A stretch of DNA of 55,289 nt, taken from contig NZ_QNVJ01000103.1 in NCBI RefSeq assembly GCF_003350345.1, positions 1 through 55,289 of the forward strand, in the 5' to 3' direction. The position numbers and the translations under genes are program-made. This DNA is from Alkalilacustris brevis. GTDB lineage: Bacteria > Pseudomonadota > Alphaproteobacteria > Rhodobacterales > Rhodobacteraceae. This document shows, in pieces, positions 7,874 through 16,074 of this stretch; positions within the stretch are counted from its first letter, which is position 1; every line of letters begins with the position of its first letter. The notes under the pieces were generated by a model. That model saw nothing but the letters and a program-made list of their open reading frames with translations. It made no database searches and was not told the DNA's origin.

Positions 7874-9174
7874 GTGTGAACTGGCGCAATATCGGGCTTT
7901 ACGCCGCCTTCTTCGCCGCGCTCGCCATGGTGGGCATGTTCCAGAGCTGGCCGCTGGCGCTGACCATCCTCAACATGGGGCTGATCTCGGCGATCATGGC
8001 GCTGGGGGTCAACATGCAATGGGGCTATGCGGGCCTGTTCAACGTGGGCGTGATGGGCTTCACGGCGATCGGCGGGCTTGCGGTGGTGATCGTGTCGATG
8101 CCCCCGGTGACCGAGGCCTGGTCGGCGGGCCTGTTCGGCACGCTGCTCGGGCTGATGATCGGGGCCGCCACGATCTTTGCCGCCATAATCGTGTGGAAAC
8201 GCATGGAACCGGGGCGCCTGCGGGTGGCGGCGCTGGTTGGCACGTTGCTGGTCGGTTTCATCCTCAACCGCTATTTCTTCGTCCCTGCCGTTGACGCCAT
8301 CGAATCGATCAACCCCGCCACAACAGGCTATCTGGGCGGGCTTGGGCTGCCGGTGCTTCTGTCCTGGCCGGTGGGCGGGGTGCTGGCCGCGGGCGCGGCC
8401 TGGATCGTCGGCAAGGTCGCGCTGGGGCTGCGCTCGGATTACCTGGCGATCGCCACGCTCGGCATTTCCGAGATCATCATCGCCATCCTCAAGAACGAAG
8501 GCTGGCTCAGCCGCGGCGTGCGCAACGTCACCAACCTGCCCCGCCCGGTCGCCACCCCTGTCGAGATGCGCGAACATCAGTGGGTCCTCACCCTGGCCGA
8601 GCAGCTCGGGCTGCAGGCCACCACCATGAGTTCGATCCTCGTTCAGGGCAGCTATGCGCTGCTCTTCGCCGCCGTGCTCGCGGTCCTCATCTGGCTGTCG
8701 GAGAAAGCGCTCAATTCGCCCTGGGGCCGGATGATGCGTGCCATCCGCGACAACGAGACCGCCGCGCGTGCCATGGGCAAGGATGTCACCCGGCGGCATC
8801 TCAACATCTTCATCCTCGGCTCGGCCGTCTGCGGGCTGGCGGGGGCAATGATGGTCACGCTGGACGGGCAGCTCAACCCCGGCACCTACGAGCCGCTGCG
8901 CTTCACCTTCCTGATCTGGGTGATGGTGATCGTGGGCGGCTCGGGCAACAACTGGGGCGCGGTGCTGGGCGGCATGGTGGTGTGGTTTCTCTGGGTGCAG
9001 GTGGAGCCGGCGGGCCGCTGGCTGATCGACATGCTCACCAGCGGTCTTGGCCCCGACAGCGACCTGCGCGCGCATCTGATGGCCAACGCGGCGCATACGC
9101 GCCTGCTGACCATGGGCATCGCGCTGCTTCTGATGCTGCGGTTCCGCCCGCACGGGCTGATCCCTGAACGCTGA
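7870..9174 (+). CDS. livM: ABC transporter permease (LivM-like)
   Basis: The 434-residue membrane protein carries the LivM pattern: MGLISAIMALGVNMQWGYAG and FNVGVMGFTAIGG at the N-terminal side, GLRSDYLAIATLGISEII in the middle, and SPWGRMMRAIRDNETAARAMG with GGSGNNWGAVLGG near the end. The frame is open much further upstream, but the start at 7870 is chosen because it makes the normal ATGA overlap with livH and gives a typical N-terminus (MSVNWRN). A loop of about 60 residues between the early membrane segments is somewhat longer than in the E. coli protein. The stop codon lies inside a 14-base tandem repeat. Confidence 0.92.
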   Translation: MSVNWRNIGLYAAFFAALAMVGMFQSWPLALTILNMGLISAIMALGVNMQWGYAGLFNVGVMGFTAIGGLAVVIVSMPPVTEAWSAGLFGTLLGLMIGAATIFAAIIVWKRMEPGRLRVAALVGTLLVGFILNRYFFVPAVDAIESINPATTGYLGGLGLPVLLSWPVGGVLAAGAAWIVGKVALGLRSDYLAIATLGISEIIIAILKNEGWLSRGVRNVTNLPRPVATPVEMREHQWVLTLAEQLGLQATTMSSILVQGSYALLFAAVLAVLIWLSEKALNSPWGRMMRAIRDNETAARAMGKDVTRRHLNIFILGSAVCGLAGAMMVTLDGQLNPGTYEPLRFTFLIWVMVIVGGSGNNWGAVLGGMVVWFLWVQVEPAGRWLIDMLTSGLGPDSDLRAHLMANAAHTRLLTMGIALLLMLRFRPHGLIPER

Positions 9175-9206
9175 GCCCCGAACGCTGAGCCCCGAACGCT
9201 GAGCCC
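9166..9206 (+). repeat. Three tandem 14-base repeats over the livM stop codon
   Basis: The unit GAACGCTGAGCCCC occurs at 9166-9179, 9180-9193 and (less its last base) 9194-9206. The first unit contains the last codons and TGA of livM; the other copies are non-coding. This looks like a replication-slippage expansion just after the gene. A change in copy number would not alter the protein. Confidence 0.8.
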
Positions 9207-9247
9207 GGCACGGCCCGTCAATCAACGCCGCCCCTGCCCCCCTCCCC

Positions 9248-9300
9248 CTTCACTGTGAGAAAAATATCCTCGGGGGGTCCGGGGGGCAGACAGCCCCCCG
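9248..9300 (+). repeat. Dispersed intergenic element, copy 1, with terminal hairpin
   Basis: This copy of the TTCACTGTG...AAAATATCC element lies between the convergent livM and thiX genes. It is followed by CGGGGGGC (9280-9287) and GCCCCCCG (9293-9300), an eight-base-pair stem with a five-base loop. In this position it could act as a two-way transcription terminator. Six other copies occur in the window (22190, 23547, 30871, 34847, 38296 and 38349). Confidence 0.7.
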
Positions 9301-9319
9301 GCTCCAGCCGTGATGCGGC

Positions 9320-10084
9320 TCAGCCGAACCGCGCCTCGAGCCCGCGCGCCAGCCGGTCGATCAGCAGAAAGACCACCAGGTTGAAGGCGGCCAGCGTTAT
9401 CAGCGCGGCGAACATCAGGTCGGTCTGGGCGCGGCCATTGGCCAGCAGCATCAGATACCCCAGCCCGCGCGACGATCCGACCCATTCGCCGATCACCACG
9501 CCAAAAGGCGCATAGACCGCCCCCAGCCGCAGCCCCGAGCCAAGCGCCGGCAGCGCCTGCGGCAGGCGCAAGTGCCACAGCTCGCGCAGCGGCCCCGCCC
9601 CCATCACGCGCGACAGATCGGCCATGCCCGGCGGCATCCGCATCAGCCCGTCGAAAAACGCCGAGGTGACGGGGAAATATGTGACCAGCATCACGATGAC
9701 AATCTTGGAGCCCGCCCCATAGCCCAGCCAGAGCGTGATCACCGGCGCGAGCGCGAATATCGGGATCGCCTGGGCAAAGATCAGCAGCGGCCGCACCATC
9801 AGCCGCGCGCCCGGCGACAGCGCCAGTTGCACCGCCGTCAACACCCCCAACGCCACGCCGGCCGCCAACCCGGTCAGCAACGCCTGAATGGTGAAGCGGG
9901 CGTTCACGGCAATCATAGCCACGTTATCGACCAGGCTTTGCGCTACCCGGCCAGGGCCGGGCAGGATGAAATGCGGCAGCCCTGTGACCCAGACCAAGGC
10001 TTGCCACAGCGCCAGCCCAAAGCCCACCGCCAGCGCCACCCGCCCCAGCCGCAGGGCCGCCCGTCTGCCCAGGCCCGCGCTCAT
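9320..10084 (-). CDS. thiX: ABC transporter permease for thiamine-precursor uptake (ThiX-like)
   Basis: The 254-residue protein has about six hydrophobic segments and the inner-membrane signature of the nitrate/taurine/pyrimidine-precursor permease family (MGAGPLRELWHLRLPQALPA, with the EAA-like loop). It is the last gene of the thiamine operon, overlapping the ATPase gene by four bases. Together with the ATPase and the NMT1-like binding protein it should import a pyrimidine precursor such as HMP or formylaminopyrimidine (family knowledge of ThiXYZ). The substrate is inferred from operon context, as the family also carries sulfonates and riboflavin precursors. Confidence 0.85.
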   Translation of the reverse strand: MSAGLGRRAALRLGRVALAVGFGLALWQALVWVTGLPHFILPGPGRVAQSLVDNVAMIAVNARFTIQALLTGLAAGVALGVLTAVQLALSPGARLMVRPLLIFAQAIPIFALAPVITLWLGYGAGSKIVIVMLVTYFPVTSAFFDGLMRMPPGMADLSRVMGAGPLRELWHLRLPQALPALGSGLRLGAVYAPFGVVIGEWVGSSRGLGYLMLLANGRAQTDLMFAALITLAAFNLVVFLLIDRLARGLEARFG

Positions 10085-10815
10085 GCCACCGCCGCCCGGC
10101 GCAGCCGCGCGAACAGTTGTGCCTGGGCGGTCAGCGTGGCCGCATCGTCCAGCGCGCGGGGCGCGGCGCTTTCGGGCAACGGCAGGGCCTCAAGCGTGCC
10201 CGCATCGGTCAGCAGCCAGGCGGCATCGGCCATGCGCGCGGCCTCGAGCGGGTCATGGGTGACCATCAGCACTGTGCGCCCTTGAAGGGTTTCGGCTGCG
10301 AGCGCCTGCATCTCGACGCGGGTGCGCGTGTCCAGCGCCGAAAACGCCTCGTCCAGCAGCACCACCGGGCGATCCTCCATCAGGGTGCGCGCCAGTGCGG
10401 CACGCTGGCGTTGCCCGCCTGACAGCTGCGCCGGGCGCTGGTGGATATGCCCCTCCAGCCCCACCCGTGCGATCAGGGCGCGCGCGCGGTCGCGGTCGGG
10501 GCGCTGGCCGCGCAGCCGCGCACCCAGCGTCACATTGCCCAGCACATCGGCCCAGGGCAGCAACAGATCGCTCTGGCCCATATAGCCAACGCGTCCGGCC
10601 AGCGCCGCACCGTCGCTGGTGGTGATCTGCCCCTCCAGCACCGCGGCGCACTCCAGCCCGGCAAGCAGTCGCAAGAGCGTCGTCTTGCCCGCGCCCGAGG
10701 CCCCCAGCAGGCAGGTCCAGCGCCCGGCGGTCATCTCCAGCCGCAGCGGCCCGAACAGCGGCGCGCCCGCGATCAGCGCGCGCCCCTCAAGCGTTATGCC
10801 GGGCGCAGCACTCAT
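10081..10815 (-). CDS. thiZ: ABC transporter ATP-binding protein (ThiZ-like)
   Basis: The 244-residue ATPase has Walker A GASGAGKTT, a Q-loop (GYMGQSDLLLPW), signature LSGGQRQRAALARTL, Walker B VVLLDEAFSALD and the H-loop VTHDPLEA. The frame is open a little further upstream, but the start MSAAPG at 10815 is preferred because it gives an ATGA overlap with the upstream tenA. It supplies energy for the ThiX permease at the inner membrane. Substrate assignment depends on the operon. Confidence 0.87.
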   Translation of the reverse strand: MSAAPGITLEGRALIAGAPLFGPLRLEMTAGRWTCLLGASGAGKTTLLRLLAGLECAAVLEGQITTSDGAALAGRVGYMGQSDLLLPWADVLGNVTLGARLRGQRPDRDRARALIARVGLEGHIHQRPAQLSGGQRQRAALARTLMEDRPVVLLDEAFSALDTRTRVEMQALAAETLQGRTVLMVTHDPLEAARMADAAWLLTDAGTLEALPLPESAAPRALDDAATLTAQAQLFARLRRAAVA

Positions 10816-11501
10816 GCCGGGCGCAGGCCCATGTCCCAAAAGCCCACTTCAAGCCGCGTGGCCGTGGCAAAGCGCGCGGCCAGCGTGGCAAAGCGCGGGT
10901 TGTCGGCCCAGGCATCACCCAGACGGCGCGCAAGCGATGCGTCGATCAGCGCGCCCACATCGCGGCAGAGCGCCTGATATTCCTCGCCGGCATAGGTGGC
11001 GATCCAGTCGGCATAGGGGCCACGTTCGTGCCCCGGCGCAGCACCCAGCCGGGCGCCGATCTCACCATAGCCCAGCACGCAGGGCGCCAGCGCCGCCATC
11101 AGGTCAAGAAAACCGCCCGAATATCCGGCCTCCAGCACATAGCGCGTATAGGCGAGGTTTTCGGCGGCTTCCTCGGTCGCCTCGATGGTGGCGGCATCGA
11201 GCCCGACCTCGGCGCAGATGCGCAGGTGAAGCGGCATCTCGACGGTGGCCAGCGCATGCACTGCCTCGGAGGCCGCGCGCAACTCCTCCACCGTTTCCGA
11301 CTTGGCCGCGGCCAGCGCCCAGGCGCGCGAGAAATGGATCAGGAACACGTAATCCTGCCGCAGGTAATGCAGGAAGGCCGCGCGGGGCAGCGTGCCATCG
11401 CCCAGCCCCTGCACGAAGGCATGGCAGGTATAATCCTGCCATGCCCGCCCCGCGCCCGCCCGCCAAAGCGCGAAGGCCTCGCCATAGTCGGGCGCGCTCA
11501 T
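10812..11501 (-). CDS. tenA: Thiaminase II / aminopyrimidine aminohydrolase
   Basis: The 229-residue protein is a full-length TenA. The active-site cysteine is C141 in ALAPCVLGYGEIG, with Y145 close by and the conserved glutamate region near the C-terminus (ATRLEVGFWDMG). TenA hydrolyses amino-HMP or degraded thiamine so the pyrimidine can be reused. It lies between the binding protein and the ATPase of a pyrimidine-precursor transporter, fitting a salvage branch. Both neighbours overlap it by four bases. Confidence 0.93.
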   Translation of the reverse strand: MSAPDYGEAFALWRAGAGRAWQDYTCHAFVQGLGDGTLPRAAFLHYLRQDYVFLIHFSRAWALAAAKSETVEELRAASEAVHALATVEMPLHLRICAEVGLDAATIEATEEAAENLAYTRYVLEAGYSGGFLDLMAALAPCVLGYGEIGARLGAAPGHERGPYADWIATYAGEEYQALCRDVGALIDASLARRLGDAWADNPRFATLAARFATATRLEVGFWDMGLRPA

Positions 11502-12463
11502 TGCCCGGCCTCCGCCTCCAGCGCAAGCGCGGTCACGTCGACGGTGATGTCACTGACCGGCAGGCCACCGGGGGTCGCGCCGCGCTCGGTCAGAAACGCC
11601 TCGAACCGGGCATAGCGGCCCGCGTCCATCGCCGCCGGTCGGGTGGCAAAGCGCGGCCAGGTGTCATCCCAGGCGCGGATGTTCAGTTCGGTCTGCAACT
11701 CGCGCGCGGTGCCCGAGAAGATCTCCCAGGCCGCTTCGGGCTGGTTGAGGATGAACTGCGTGGCACGTTCGGTGGCGTCCAGAAACCGTGCGATCACGGC
11801 CGGGTCCATGCGGTCTGGGTTGGCGACATAGATCAATTCGTCATAGGAGGGGATGCCCTCGGCCTCGGGGTAGAAGCAGCGCCCGGCGGTGCCTTCGATC
11901 TCAAGCTGGTTCAGCTCGAAATTGCGAAACGCCCCGATCACGCCGTCCACCTGCCCCGACATCAGCGCGGGCGAGATCGACCAGCCGATATTGATCTGCT
12001 CCACATCGTCCGGCGCCATCCCGTGATGGGCCAGCATCGCATCCAGCATCACCTCCTGCACCCCGGCCACGGCAAAGCCCACCTTGCGCCCTTCCAGATC
12101 GGCCATTTCCTGCACCGGCCCGTCGGCCAGCACCACAAGGCAGGTCAGCGGGGTTGAAACCAGCGTGCCAACCCGCACCAACGGCAGGCCGGCATGCAGG
12201 TTCAGGTGCAGTTGCGGCTGATACGAGACCGCCAGATCGGCACGGCCCGCCGCCACCATGCGCGGGGGCTCGTTCGGGTCGGACGGTGTAACGGTCGTCA
12301 CCTCAAGCCCGGCTTGCGCGAAATAACCCAGTTCCTCGGCCAGCACGATGGGCGCGTGGTCGGGGTTCACGAACCAGTCAAGCACGAGCGTCAGGCTGTC
12401 TTGCGCCTGGGCGGGCAAGGCAAGCGTCGCAGTCAGCGCCGCAGCGGCGAGGGGTTTCTTCAT
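11498..12463 (-). CDS. thiY: ABC substrate-binding protein of the NMT1/THI5 family (ThiY-like)
   Basis: The 321-residue protein starts MKKPLAAAALTATLALPAQA, a Sec signal peptide with cleavage near residue 20. The mature part has the NMT1/THI5 pattern: LVLDWFVNPDHAPIVLAEELGYF, PSDPNEPPRMVAAGRADLAVSY near the ligand site, and GWSISPALMSGQVDGVIGAF. ThiY proteins bind formylaminopyrimidine or HMP in the periplasm (family knowledge). The start at 12463 is chosen because it overlaps the thiF stop by one base (TGATG) and begins exactly at the signal peptide; the frame is open further upstream without one. It works with ThiX and ThiZ, encoded downstream beyond tenA. Confidence 0.9.
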   Translation of the reverse strand: MKKPLAAAALTATLALPAQAQDSLTLVLDWFVNPDHAPIVLAEELGYFAQAGLEVTTVTPSDPNEPPRMVAAGRADLAVSYQPQLHLNLHAGLPLVRVGTLVSTPLTCLVVLADGPVQEMADLEGRKVGFAVAGVQEVMLDAMLAHHGMAPDDVEQINIGWSISPALMSGQVDGVIGAFRNFELNQLEIEGTAGRCFYPEAEGIPSYDELIYVANPDRMDPAVIARFLDATERATQFILNQPEAAWEIFSGTARELQTELNIRAWDDTWPRFATRPAAMDAGRYARFEAFLTERGATPGGLPVSDITVDVTALALEAEAGQ

Positions 12464-13464
12464 CAGGTTTCCTCCGGTGTGGGATAAGAGATTTCGGGCG
12501 GGGTGATCGCGGCCAGCGCGACCGGCCCCTGCCAATGGGTTTGCAGCGCGCGGGCTGCACGAAAGGCCCGCAGGCCAGTGCGACAGCAGAACACCACCCG
12601 CTGGCCCGGTGCGGGGCGCAAGGTGTCGGCTTCTTCGACTTGCAGCCGGCGGGCGTGCGGTGCGGCGGGTGTGGGAGCTTCGTCCTCGTCGCGCAGGTCG
12701 ATCACCAGATCGCCGGGGGCAAGCTGGCTTTGTGCGACGAAAGGCAGGCTCTCGGCGGCATCGGGTTCGGGCGCGCCGTCAAAGCGGAAGCCCCCCATGC
12801 GCCATGTGGCGGCATCGATAGTGACAAGCTGGCCCAGCGGCGCGGGGTCATGCCCCAGCAGGACAGACAGCGCCATCTGCGCCTGAAGCGCGCCGATCAT
12901 GCCCACGAGCGAGCCCATCACCCCCGCCGTGGCGCAGGTGGCGGCACGCTCGGGCAGGTCGGGGAAGACCGCACGCAGGCTGGGCGCGGGGCCGCAGAAC
13001 CCGCCCGCATAGCCCGCCCGCCCCAGCGCCGAGGCCGAGATCAGCGGCACGCCAGCCGCCATGCAGGCGTCGGAGAGCGCGTAACTCACCGCGAAACTGT
13101 CGGCGCAATCGAGCGCGACGTCGCAGCGCTCCAGCAGCGCGGGCGCATTGGCGGGATCGAGCGCGGTGACATGGGTGGCCACCGCCACCGCAGGGTTGAG
13201 CGCGCCCAGCGCCGCCGCCGCCGCTTGCACCTTGGGCAGGCCGATATCGCCCATGCGGTAAAGCGGCTGGCGGTGCAGGTTTGTTTCCTCGACCACGTCG
13301 GGATCGACCAGCGTGATGCGGCCCACCCCCGCCCCGGCCAGATATTGCAGGACCGGCACGCCCAGCCCACCCGCGCCCACCACCAGCACGCGCGCGCCCT
13401 CGATCCGGGCCTGGCCCTCGTGCCCGATCTCGGGCAGGGCGATCTGGCGGGCGTAGCGGCTCAT
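12463..13464 (-). CDS. thiF: ThiF/MoeB/HesA-family adenylyltransferase with C-terminal rhodanese-like domain
   Basis: The 333-residue protein begins [18 protein letters not shown] and has the nucleotide-binding GAGGLG at residues 30-35, followed by LVDPDVVEETNLHRQPLYR, all typical of E1-like enzymes that adenylate the C-terminal Gly-Gly of ThiS. The last ~100 residues look like a rhodanese domain (VIDLRDEDE ... CRTGLRAFRAAR) with a candidate catalytic cysteine at C294. The usual first zinc CxxC pair is not obvious: the corresponding stretch reads GPAPSLRAVFP. The start at 13464 is placed at a TCATG junction with thiE. In this operon it should charge ThiS and may also relay sulfur through the rhodanese domain. 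Confidence 0.88.
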   Translation of the reverse strand: MSRYARQIALPEIGHEGQARIEGARVLVVGAGGLGVPVLQYLAGAGVGRITLVDPDVVEETNLHRQPLYRMGDIGLPKVQAAAAALGALNPAVAVATHVTALDPANAPALLERCDVALDCADSFAVSYALSDACMAAGVPLISASALGRAGYAGGFCGPAPSLRAVFPDLPERAATCATAGVMGSLVGMIGALQAQMALSVLLGHDPAPLGQLVTIDAATWRMGGFRFDGAPEPDAAESLPFVAQSQLAPGDLVIDLRDEDEAPTPAAPHARRLQVEEADTLRPAPGQRVVFCCRTGLRAFRAARALQTHWQGPVALAAITPPEISYPTPEET

Positions 13465-14063
13465 GCACAGACCTCCAGCCATTCGTTGATGCGCGCCTCG
13501 GGGTCGGAGTTGAGTGTGATGTCGGTCACCACCGAGATCAGGTCGGCGCCCGCGTCGAACACCCCCGGCGCGCGCGCCACGCTCATGCCGCCGATGGCGC
13601 AAAGCGGGATATCGCCGACCAGGCTTTTCCACTCGGCCACGCGATCAAGCCCCTGCTCGTGCCATTTCATCTGCTTGAGGATGGTCGGGTAAACCGGCCC
13701 CAGCGCCACGTAATCGGGGGCGCAGGCCAGGGCGCGGTCCAGTTCGGCACGGTCATGGGTCGAGATGCCCAGCTTCAGCCCGGCGCGGCGGATGGCCGGC
13801 AGGTCGGCTTCGTCCAGGTCTTCCTGGCCCAGGTGCAGCCACTCGGCGCCCTCATCGATGGCGATTTTCCAGTAGTCGTTCACCACCAGCGCCGCACCGT
13901 GTTTGCGCGCCAGCGCCACCCCTGCGCGAATCTCCTGCCGCAGGGCATCTTCGGCGCGGTCCTTGATGCGCAGTTGCACGAATTTCACGCCCAGCGGCAG
14001 GGCGCGGGGCAGCCAGTCGACACTGTCGAAGATCGGGTAGAAACGCGGCAAGTTCATAGCCAT
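13461..14063 (-). CDS. thiE: Thiamine phosphate synthase
   Basis: The 200-residue protein has the TIM-barrel pattern of Thi[11 protein letters not shown] near residue 30, [34 protein letters not shown] with the phosphate-binding loop, and GGMSV. It couples HMP pyrophosphate with thiazole phosphate to form thiamine phosphate in the cytoplasm. The protein is at the short end of the family range (usually 200-220). It overlaps the thiG stop by about ten bases; an internal ATG at residue 3 is an alternative start. Confidence 0.93.
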   Translation of the reverse strand: MAMNLPRFYPIFDSVDWLPRALPLGVKFVQLRIKDRAEDALRQEIRAGVALARKHGAALVVNDYWKIAIDEGAEWLHLGQEDLDEADLPAIRRAGLKLGISTHDRAELDRALACAPDYVALGPVYPTILKQMKWHEQGLDRVAEWKSLVGDIPLCAIGGMSVARAPGVFDAGADLISVVTDITLNSDPEARINEWLEVCA

Positions 14064-14815
14064 GCCTTTCCGATGACGGGGGTTGAGGGGGCGGCCATGT
14101 CGCGCGGCTCCATCGGGTCGGCGCGACGGGCAAGCGCCCCTGCCCGCACGGCAAGGCCAAAGGCCTCGGCCATCGCCGCCGGATCGCCGGCCTGCGCCAC
14201 GGCCGTGTTCAGCAGAACCGCGTCATAGCCCATCTCCATCGCCTCGGCGGCATGGCTGGGCAGGCCGAGGCCCGCATCCACCACCAGCGGAATATCGGGG
14301 AAGGCCGCGCGCAGGGTCTTGAGCCCATAGCGGTTGTTCAGCCCCAGCCCCGAGCCGATCGGCGCGCCCCAGGGCATGAGCACCCGGCAGCCCGCATCGA
14401 CCAGCCGCTGCGCCAGCACCTGATCCTCGGTGGTGTAGGGGAATACCTCGAACCCGTCGGCGATCAGCGCCTCGGCCGCCTCGACCAGGCCGAAAGGATC
14501 GGGTTGAAGGGTATCGGCATGGCCGATCACCTCGAGCTTGATCCAGTTGGTTTCGAACATCTCGCGCGCCATCTGCGCGGTGGTGATCGCCTCGCGCGCG
14601 CTGTGGCAGCCGGCGGTGTTGGGCAGCACATGCACGCCGAGCCCGCGGATGATCTCTCCGAATGACTGGCCCTGCCCGGCCTCGCGCCGCAGCGAAACCG
14701 TGGCCACCGAGGCGCCAGAGGCGCGGAACGCACGTTCCATCACCGCCGGAGAGGGGTATTGCGCCGTGCCCAGCATCAGCGGGCTGGCCAGTGTGACGCC
14801 ATAGAAATCACGCAT
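14054..14815 (-). CDS. thiG: Thiazole synthase
   Basis: The 253-residue protein is a full-length ThiG. K93 in [18 protein letters not shown] is the residue that forms the Schiff base with 1-deoxyxylulose 5-phosphate; [37 protein letters not shown] and [20 protein letters not shown] are all family hallmarks. It builds thiazole phosphate from DXP, the dehydroglycine made by ThiO and sulfur from ThiS-thiocarboxylate. A 100-base gap separates it from thiS upstream; I see no gene or clear hairpin in that gap. Confidence 0.96.
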   Translation of the reverse strand: MRDFYGVTLASPLMLGTAQYPSPAVMERAFRASGASVATVSLRREAGQGQSFGEIIRGLGVHVLPNTAGCHSAREAITTAQMAREMFETNWIKLEVIGHADTLQPDPFGLVEAAEALIADGFEVFPYTTEDQVLAQRLVDAGCRVLMPWGAPIGSGLGLNNRYGLKTLRAAFPDIPLVVDAGLGLPSHAAEAMEMGYDAVLLNTAVAQAGDPAAMAEAFGLAVRAGALARRADPMEPRDMAAPSTPVIGKAWL

Positions 14816-14915
14816 GGGGCTGCCTTTCGGTCGTCAGGGAAAGGGGGGCTCTGGCACCGGGACAGGGAAGAAACCTCCTGCGTTGTCCCGGCGGCGCTGC
14901 ATTGTCGGTCATCGC

Positions 14916-15113
14916 TCAGCCCCCCTGCATGGGCGCCAGCACTTCCAGTCGGTCGCCGTCGCGCAGCTTCTGGCCAGCGCGGGCGGCGGCGGGCAGGAAG
15001 CTGCCGTTCAGCGCGGTGGCCACACGGGCCTCGCCCCAGCCCAGTTCCTGCAGCGCGCCGGCCACGGTGGTGGCGGTGATCTCGCGGGTTTCGCCATTCA
15101 CTTCAATCTTCAT
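14916..15113 (-). CDS. thiS: Sulfur carrier protein ThiS
   Basis: The 65-residue ubiquitin-like protein ends in LAPMQGG; the terminal Gly-Gly is the site adenylated by ThiF and thiocarboxylated. It starts MKIEVNGETREI, the usual first beta strand. Length and ending are exactly those expected of ThiS. It overlaps the end of thiO by 11 bases and precedes thiG, the enzyme that receives its sulfur. Confidence 0.95.
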   Translation of the reverse strand: MKIEVNGETREITATTVAGALQELGWGEARVATALNGSFLPAAARAGQKLRDGDRLEVLAPMQGG

Positions 15114-16074
15114 GGAACAGATCCCCCTTGGTGCCCCGGGTCAGGTAATCGGCGGCCTGCTGCGCCAGCGCCGGGGCCATCAGATAGCCATGGCGGAACA
15201 GGCCGTTCAGGTGCAGCACCCGCCCGCGCCGAACCACGCGCGGCACGTTGTCGGAAAAGGCGGGGCGCAGATCGGCGCCGGTTTCCACGACCTCGGCCTC
15301 GGCAAAGCGCGGGTCAAGGGCATAGGCCGCGCTCAGCAACTCCAGCAGCGACCGCGCCGAAATCGCGCGCCAGTCGGCGCTTTCGATCTGGGTGGCCCCC
15401 AGCATGTAGAGCCCGTCGCCCCGCGGCACGATGTAAAGCGGGTGGCGCGGATGCAGCAAGCGGACGGGTCGGGTCAGCGCGATCTCGGGCGCGCGCAACA
15501 CGACCATCTCGCCGCGCACGCCGCGCAGCCCCGGCAGATCGGCCGCCATGCCGCGCGCGTCGATCACCGTGCCCTTGATTTCATCGGGCGTGGCCTCGCC
15601 GGTCTCGACCTCGATGCCGCGCGCAGCCAGCACCTCGACCAGATCCGAAAGCGCCGCGCGCGGATCGAGATGCGCCTCCTCGGCGAAAAAAAGCGCCTGT
15701 TTGACTTCGCGCAGGTCCGGCTCGAGCTGGTGCAGCCCGTCGCTGACCGTCTCGTGCCCGGTGGTGCGGCGGGCGAAGCGGGCCAGTTCACCCCGGTCGC
15801 GCTCAAGCGCCACGACGAGCGAGCCGCGCCGCGTCACCGGCGTGACCCTGGCCCAGGCCCGCGCGGCCTGCTGCCCGTGGGCGGTGATTTCGGGCTCGGC
15901 CACCGCCCCTTCGCAAAAGGGGGCGAGCATACCGCCGGCCCACCACGAACAGCCATGCGCCCCCGGCGGGCCATTGCGGTCGATCACGCGCGGGGTCAGG
16001 CCCGCCTCCGACAGCATGTAGGCCGCCCACAGCCCGGCAACGCCCGCGCCGATGATCGTCACCTGTTCAGTCAT
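15103..16074 (-). CDS. thiO: Glycine oxidase, FAD-dependent
   Basis: The 323-residue flavoprotein opens with a dinucleotide-binding motif, VTIIGAGVAGLWAAYMLSEAG, and contains a DAO-family C-terminus (LGATQIESADWRAISARS and HLNGLFRHGYLMAPALAQQAADYL). ThiO oxidises glycine to the imine used by ThiG in aerobes. The frame is open upstream, but the ATG at 16074 is chosen because it places the GxGxxG motif at residue 8 and overlaps the thiD stop (ATGACTGA). Its presence instead of ThiH indicates the oxygen-dependent thiazole route. Confidence 0.92.
   Translation of the reverse strand: MTEQVTIIGAGVAGLWAAYMLSEAGLTPRVIDRNGPPGAHGCSWWAGGMLAPFCEGAVAEPEITAHGQQAARAWARVTPVTRRGSLVVALERDRGELARFARRTTGHETVSDGLHQLEPDLREVKQALFFAEEAHLDPRAALSDLVEVLAARGIEVETGEATPDEIKGTVIDARGMAADLPGLRGVRGEMVVLRAPEIALTRPVRLLHPRHPLYIVPRGDGLYMLGATQIESADWRAISARSLLELLSAAYALDPRFAEAEVVETGADLRPAFSDNVPRVVRRGRVLHLNGLFRHGYLMAPALAQQAADYLTRGTKGDLFHED

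Noticed and set aside
9166-9206. A short CRISPR-like array
   Set aside because: The units are contiguous with no spacers and number only three; this is a simple tandem repeat.
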